A stretch of DNA of 64,000 nt from Talpa occidentalis (Eukaryota; Chordata; Mammalia; Eulipotyphla; Talpidae). Shown here piece after piece: positions 60,930-64,000 of this stretch. Where the stretch lies: positions 70,601,106-70,665,105 of the forward strand of contig NW_023601104.1 in the NCBI RefSeq assembly GCF_014898055.3, given 5' to 3'. The notes under the pieces were generated by a model. That model searched no databases. It was not told the origin of the DNA and was given only the letters and a program-made list of their open reading frames with translations. How positions within the stretch are numbered: the first letter of the stretch is position 1; the number at the start of each line of letters is the position of its first letter. The position numbers and the translations under genes are program-made.

Positions 60930-62945
60930 ATTCATAACAATCCTTAATGCATATGCACCTTACAAAAGCATCAAAGTATGTGATATAAAAACAAACAGAA
61001 CCTCAGGAAAAGTAACTGAATCTATTATTATAGTTGGAGACTTCAGTTCCCTCTATCTGAAATGGTCACATCTTGTAAGCAAAAAATCAGTAAGGGCTCA
61101 TTAACTCAACAGCTTTATTGATTAACTGGATATAATTGGCATCTTTCAACTACTTTACACAACAGCAAAAAAATAAAAAAATCTCCTCAAGAACATTAAT
61201 ACACTAAAAGAACATTAACCAATATAGACCACATTCTGGACAATAAAACACACCATAACAAACTTAAAAGAATAGTAATAATAAAATGTCTGCTATTAAG
61301 CTATAATGAAAGATAGTTGGAAAACCTGAAAATACTTGGAGATTAAACAACATACCTCTTCCTAAGATATATAGTCAAAGAAGAAATCTCAAGAAAAGCT
61401 AAAACAAATTTTTGGAACTAAATGAAATTGAAAATAAAAATTGTCAAAATTTGTAACATGCAGTAAAAGAAATGCTTTGAGAGAAATTTATAACTTACAG
61501 GCATATATTAGAAAAGAAAGATCTGAAATTAATAACCTAAATTGTCACCTTAGCAAACTAAAATAAGAAGAGTAAATTAAATCCAAGAAATGCAGAAGAA
61601 AGGACAGTAAAAACTGGAGCAAAATCAATGAAACTGAAAATAGGAAATTGACAAAGAAAATCAATAAAACCGAAAGCTTGTTCTTTGAGAAGATCAATAA
61701 AATCATTGTGTCTAGTCATGCTAAAAAAAACAAGGACACAAAGTTTTAATATGAGAAATGAAAGCAAGGACATGACTACAGGTGCCATAGAAATTAAATA
61801 ACAATGACAATAATAAAATAATAATGATAATAAAGGAATACTATGAACAAATCTAGCCCCACAAATTTGATAATCTAGATGAAACAGACCAATTTCTTCA
61901 AAAACACAATCTGCTAAAACTCAAACAAAATATCAGACTATTTGAAAAGAACTATTAAAACAAATGGATTCAATAATTCATAGTCTTCCATAACAGATAG
62001 CACCAGGTCCAATATGGCTCATAGGTGTATTCTATCAAATATTTAAGGAAGAAATTATGCCTTCTCTACAATCTCTTTCAGAAGATAGAAGCAGAGAAAG
62101 TACTTCCTAAGTCATTACACCACATGCTGGTGAGGAAATGGACAAACACATTCTCTTCTGGTAGAATGTAAAACAGTATAGCCACTTCGGACGTTTGGCA
62201 GTTTCTTTTAAAACTGAACATAATCTTACCATATGGTCTAGCAATTAAACTTCTTGGTATTTTTGGTATTTACCCCACACTGTAAATTGATAATGTATGC
62301 TCACACAAAAACCTCCACATAGAGTTTCCTAATAACTTCACTCATAATTGCCAAAGCTTAGAAACAACCATGATGTCCCTTAGTAGTTGAATAGATTAAT
62401 GGTGATGTATCCAGACAATGGAATATTATTCACTACTAAAAATAAATAAGGTATCAGCCATGAAAGGACATGGAGGAACTTTAAATGCACACAACAAAGT
62501 GAAAAAACTCGATCTGAAAAACCTGTCCACTGTATAATCCCAACTATATGACGTCTGGAAGGGGCAAAATGATGGAAACAGTGAAAGACTGCGTGGTTGG
62601 TAGGGATTCAGGAGAGGAAGGGATGTACACATAAGGCACAGAAGATTTTTAGGTTAGTAAAACTATGCTACATGACACTACAATGGTGGATACATGTCAT
62701 TATGTGAGTTCAAACCCAGAGAAGGTACACCAAGTGTTGACCCCAAGGTAAACTATGAACTTTGGATGATAATGGTGTGTTAATGCAGGCACATTGATGA
62801 TAACAAATTTGCCACTCTGATGAGATATGTTGACGAGGATAAGGGCTTAGCATGTGTTGGGGCAAACTCTGTCTGGGAAATCACTGTATTTCTTCTCAAT
62901 TCTGTTGTGAACCTAATATTATTCTTAAAAATATCAGCCTGGCAA
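60930..62945 (+). mobile_element. Old L1: ORF2 segments and 3' end
   Basis: ORF2 order is clear from the endonuclease end: ATGCATATGCACCTTACAAA, ACCACATTCTGGACAATAAA, GGAGATTAAACAACATACCT, GTCAAAGAAGAAATCTCAAG, CACAATCTGCTAAAACTCAA and CTTTCAGAAGATAGAAGCAG. After a deletion near 62100 the 3' end follows (AATGGAATATTATTCACTAC, ATGGTGGATACATGTCATTA, GAACTTTGGATGATAATGGT). Frame is broken throughout, as expected for an L1M-class fossil. Confidence 0.85.
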
Positions 62946-63054
62946 GCATATTGATAAGAAAAATCAACCAATTCCTAGGTGAACTGGGCAGTGTTTCTGT
63001 GAATTTTCTAGTTTAGGAAAAGTAAATAAAGAAATAGGATGTAATCCAAGTTCC

Positions 63055-64000
63055 TATAACACAAATATTATTTAAAATTATCCATGGGCTTTACATATAC
63101 AAAAGAATGAAACTAGGCCCTTATCTCACATTATACATAAAAATAAACTCAAAATGGATAAAAGACTAGGATATAAGACCTGAAACCATAAAATATATAG
63201 AAGAAAACATAGGAAAAACACCAAATAATATAAACCTCAGAAACATTTGCAGACTCAACTCATCTCCAGCAGCAAGGAATATAAAAGAGAAAATAAACAA
63301 CTGGGACTATATCAAACTAAAATGCAAAATAGACAGTAACCAAAACAAAGACACTCCATACCCAACAGGAAAAATATTTGCATGCCATATGTCTGATAAG
63401 GGATTAATATCGAAGATCTTAAAAGTGTTTATACATCTCAACAAAAAGAAAACAAACAACCCAATCAAAAAATGGGCAGAGAAGCTAAATAGGCACTCTC
63501 CCAAGATAAACAGATGGCAAACAGGCATATGAAAAAATGTTTATCATCACTTACTATCAGGAAAATGCAAACCAAAACCACAATGAGATACTACCTTTCA
63601 CCTCTGAGAATGGTCCCTAAAAAAAAAAAAAAAAAAAAAAAAAAACACAGGCGTGTTGAGGTTGCAGATAAAAGGGAATGTTCACTGGTCCAGGCCCTAT
63701 GGAAAGAAGTGTGGAGATTCCTCAAAAGACTAAAAATGGACCTACCATATGACCCAGCAATTCCACTCATAGGTATCTATCCAAGGAACACAAAAATACT
63801 AATTTGAAAGGAAATCTGCACTCCTACATTTATAGTAGTTCTATTTAAATAGCCAAGATATGGAAACAACCTGAATGCCCCAGAACAGATGATAATAAGA
63901 TACAGGACATATACACAATGGAATACTACTCAGTGATCAAAAAAGATAAACTCATGCCATTTGTGGCAACATGAGTAGAGCTGGAAAGGGTAATTCTAAG
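63055..64000 (+). mobile_element. L1 ORF2 C-terminal segment, running off the window
   Basis: Translated segments include [54 protein letters not shown] and [11 protein letters not shown] in ORF2 order, across several frame changes. A 27-base A run (63619-63645) interrupts the coding region. Different copy from that at 60.9 kb and from the young copies at 27.5 and 57.3 kb. Confidence 0.88.
63619..63645. repeat. A27 mononucleotide run inside L1
   Basis: Replaces a short A-rich codon stretch after RMVP in the L1 reading; probably a slippage expansion. Confidence 0.95.

Overview
The window looks like a piece of a placental-mammal nuclear genome, about 64 kb of AT-rich intronic DNA with a single protein-coding exon. 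That exon (46391-46817, minus strand) encodes 142 residues of an EAG-type voltage-gated potassium channel. I recognise it as KCNH5 (EAG2, Kv10.2), running from the end of S4 through S5, the turret and the GFG selectivity filter into the start of S6. It has a clean polypyrimidine tract and AG acceptor upstream and a GTAAGT donor downstream, so sequence on both sides is KCNH5 intron. I see no second exon and no other intact gene.

Almost everything else that can be named is a transposable element or its remains. The most distinctive is a tRNA-derived SINE of about 265 bp, present in 22 recognisable copies. It has an RNA polymerase III A-box and B-box head, a body containing CCCACATGG and CCCCTCAGCAGTGTA, and a TAAATAAATCTTTAAAAA tail. 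Many copies have clear target-site duplications (TSDs). It is not Alu, B1/B2, CAN-SINE, Bov-tA, ERE or VES, so primate, rodent, carnivore, ruminant, horse and vesper-bat origins are unlikely. Another laurasiatherian-type lineage is possible, but I cannot name the species.

Layout. 1-3.3 kb: CA repeat, then old LINE-1 (L1) pieces carrying SINEs and a MIR. 3.4-5.8 kb: four SINEs, an L1 3' end and a MIR. 5.8-10.2 kb: mostly unique sequence. 10.2-13.2 kb: MIR, a 19-bp minisatellite, SINEs, L1 fragments and CA repeats. 13.7-21.7 kb: L1 3' ends, L2, MIR and one SINE. 21.9-26.8 kb: a 36-bp duplication, two SINEs, a GATA array and a MaLR-type LTR. 27.5-29.5 kb: a 1.94-kb 5'-truncated L1 in the sense direction of KCNH5, with an 18-bp TSD. 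29.5-34 kb: L2, three SINEs and a HAL1/L1-like remnant. 34-44 kb: mainly unique sequence with L2/MIR pieces, a hAT-type DNA transposon relic and a purine-rich minisatellite at 40 kb. 44.5-48.7 kb: SINEs, including a nested pair, around the KCNH5 exon. 49-57 kb: L2, MIR, L1 and a second GATA array. 57.3-57.7 kb: a short young L1. 60.1-60.5 kb: a full SINE abutting a miniature SINE. 60.9-64 kb: two old L1 segments, the last running off the window.

I found no previously undescribed gene system. The more unusual items are the uncharacterised SINE family and its two subfamilies, the miniature SINE with its own TSD, the sense-oriented L1 with a poly(A) signal inside a KCNH5 intron, and a weak receptor-like ORF at 41.7 kb. 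Repeat family names are recognised by eye, and boundaries without a stated TSD are approximate.
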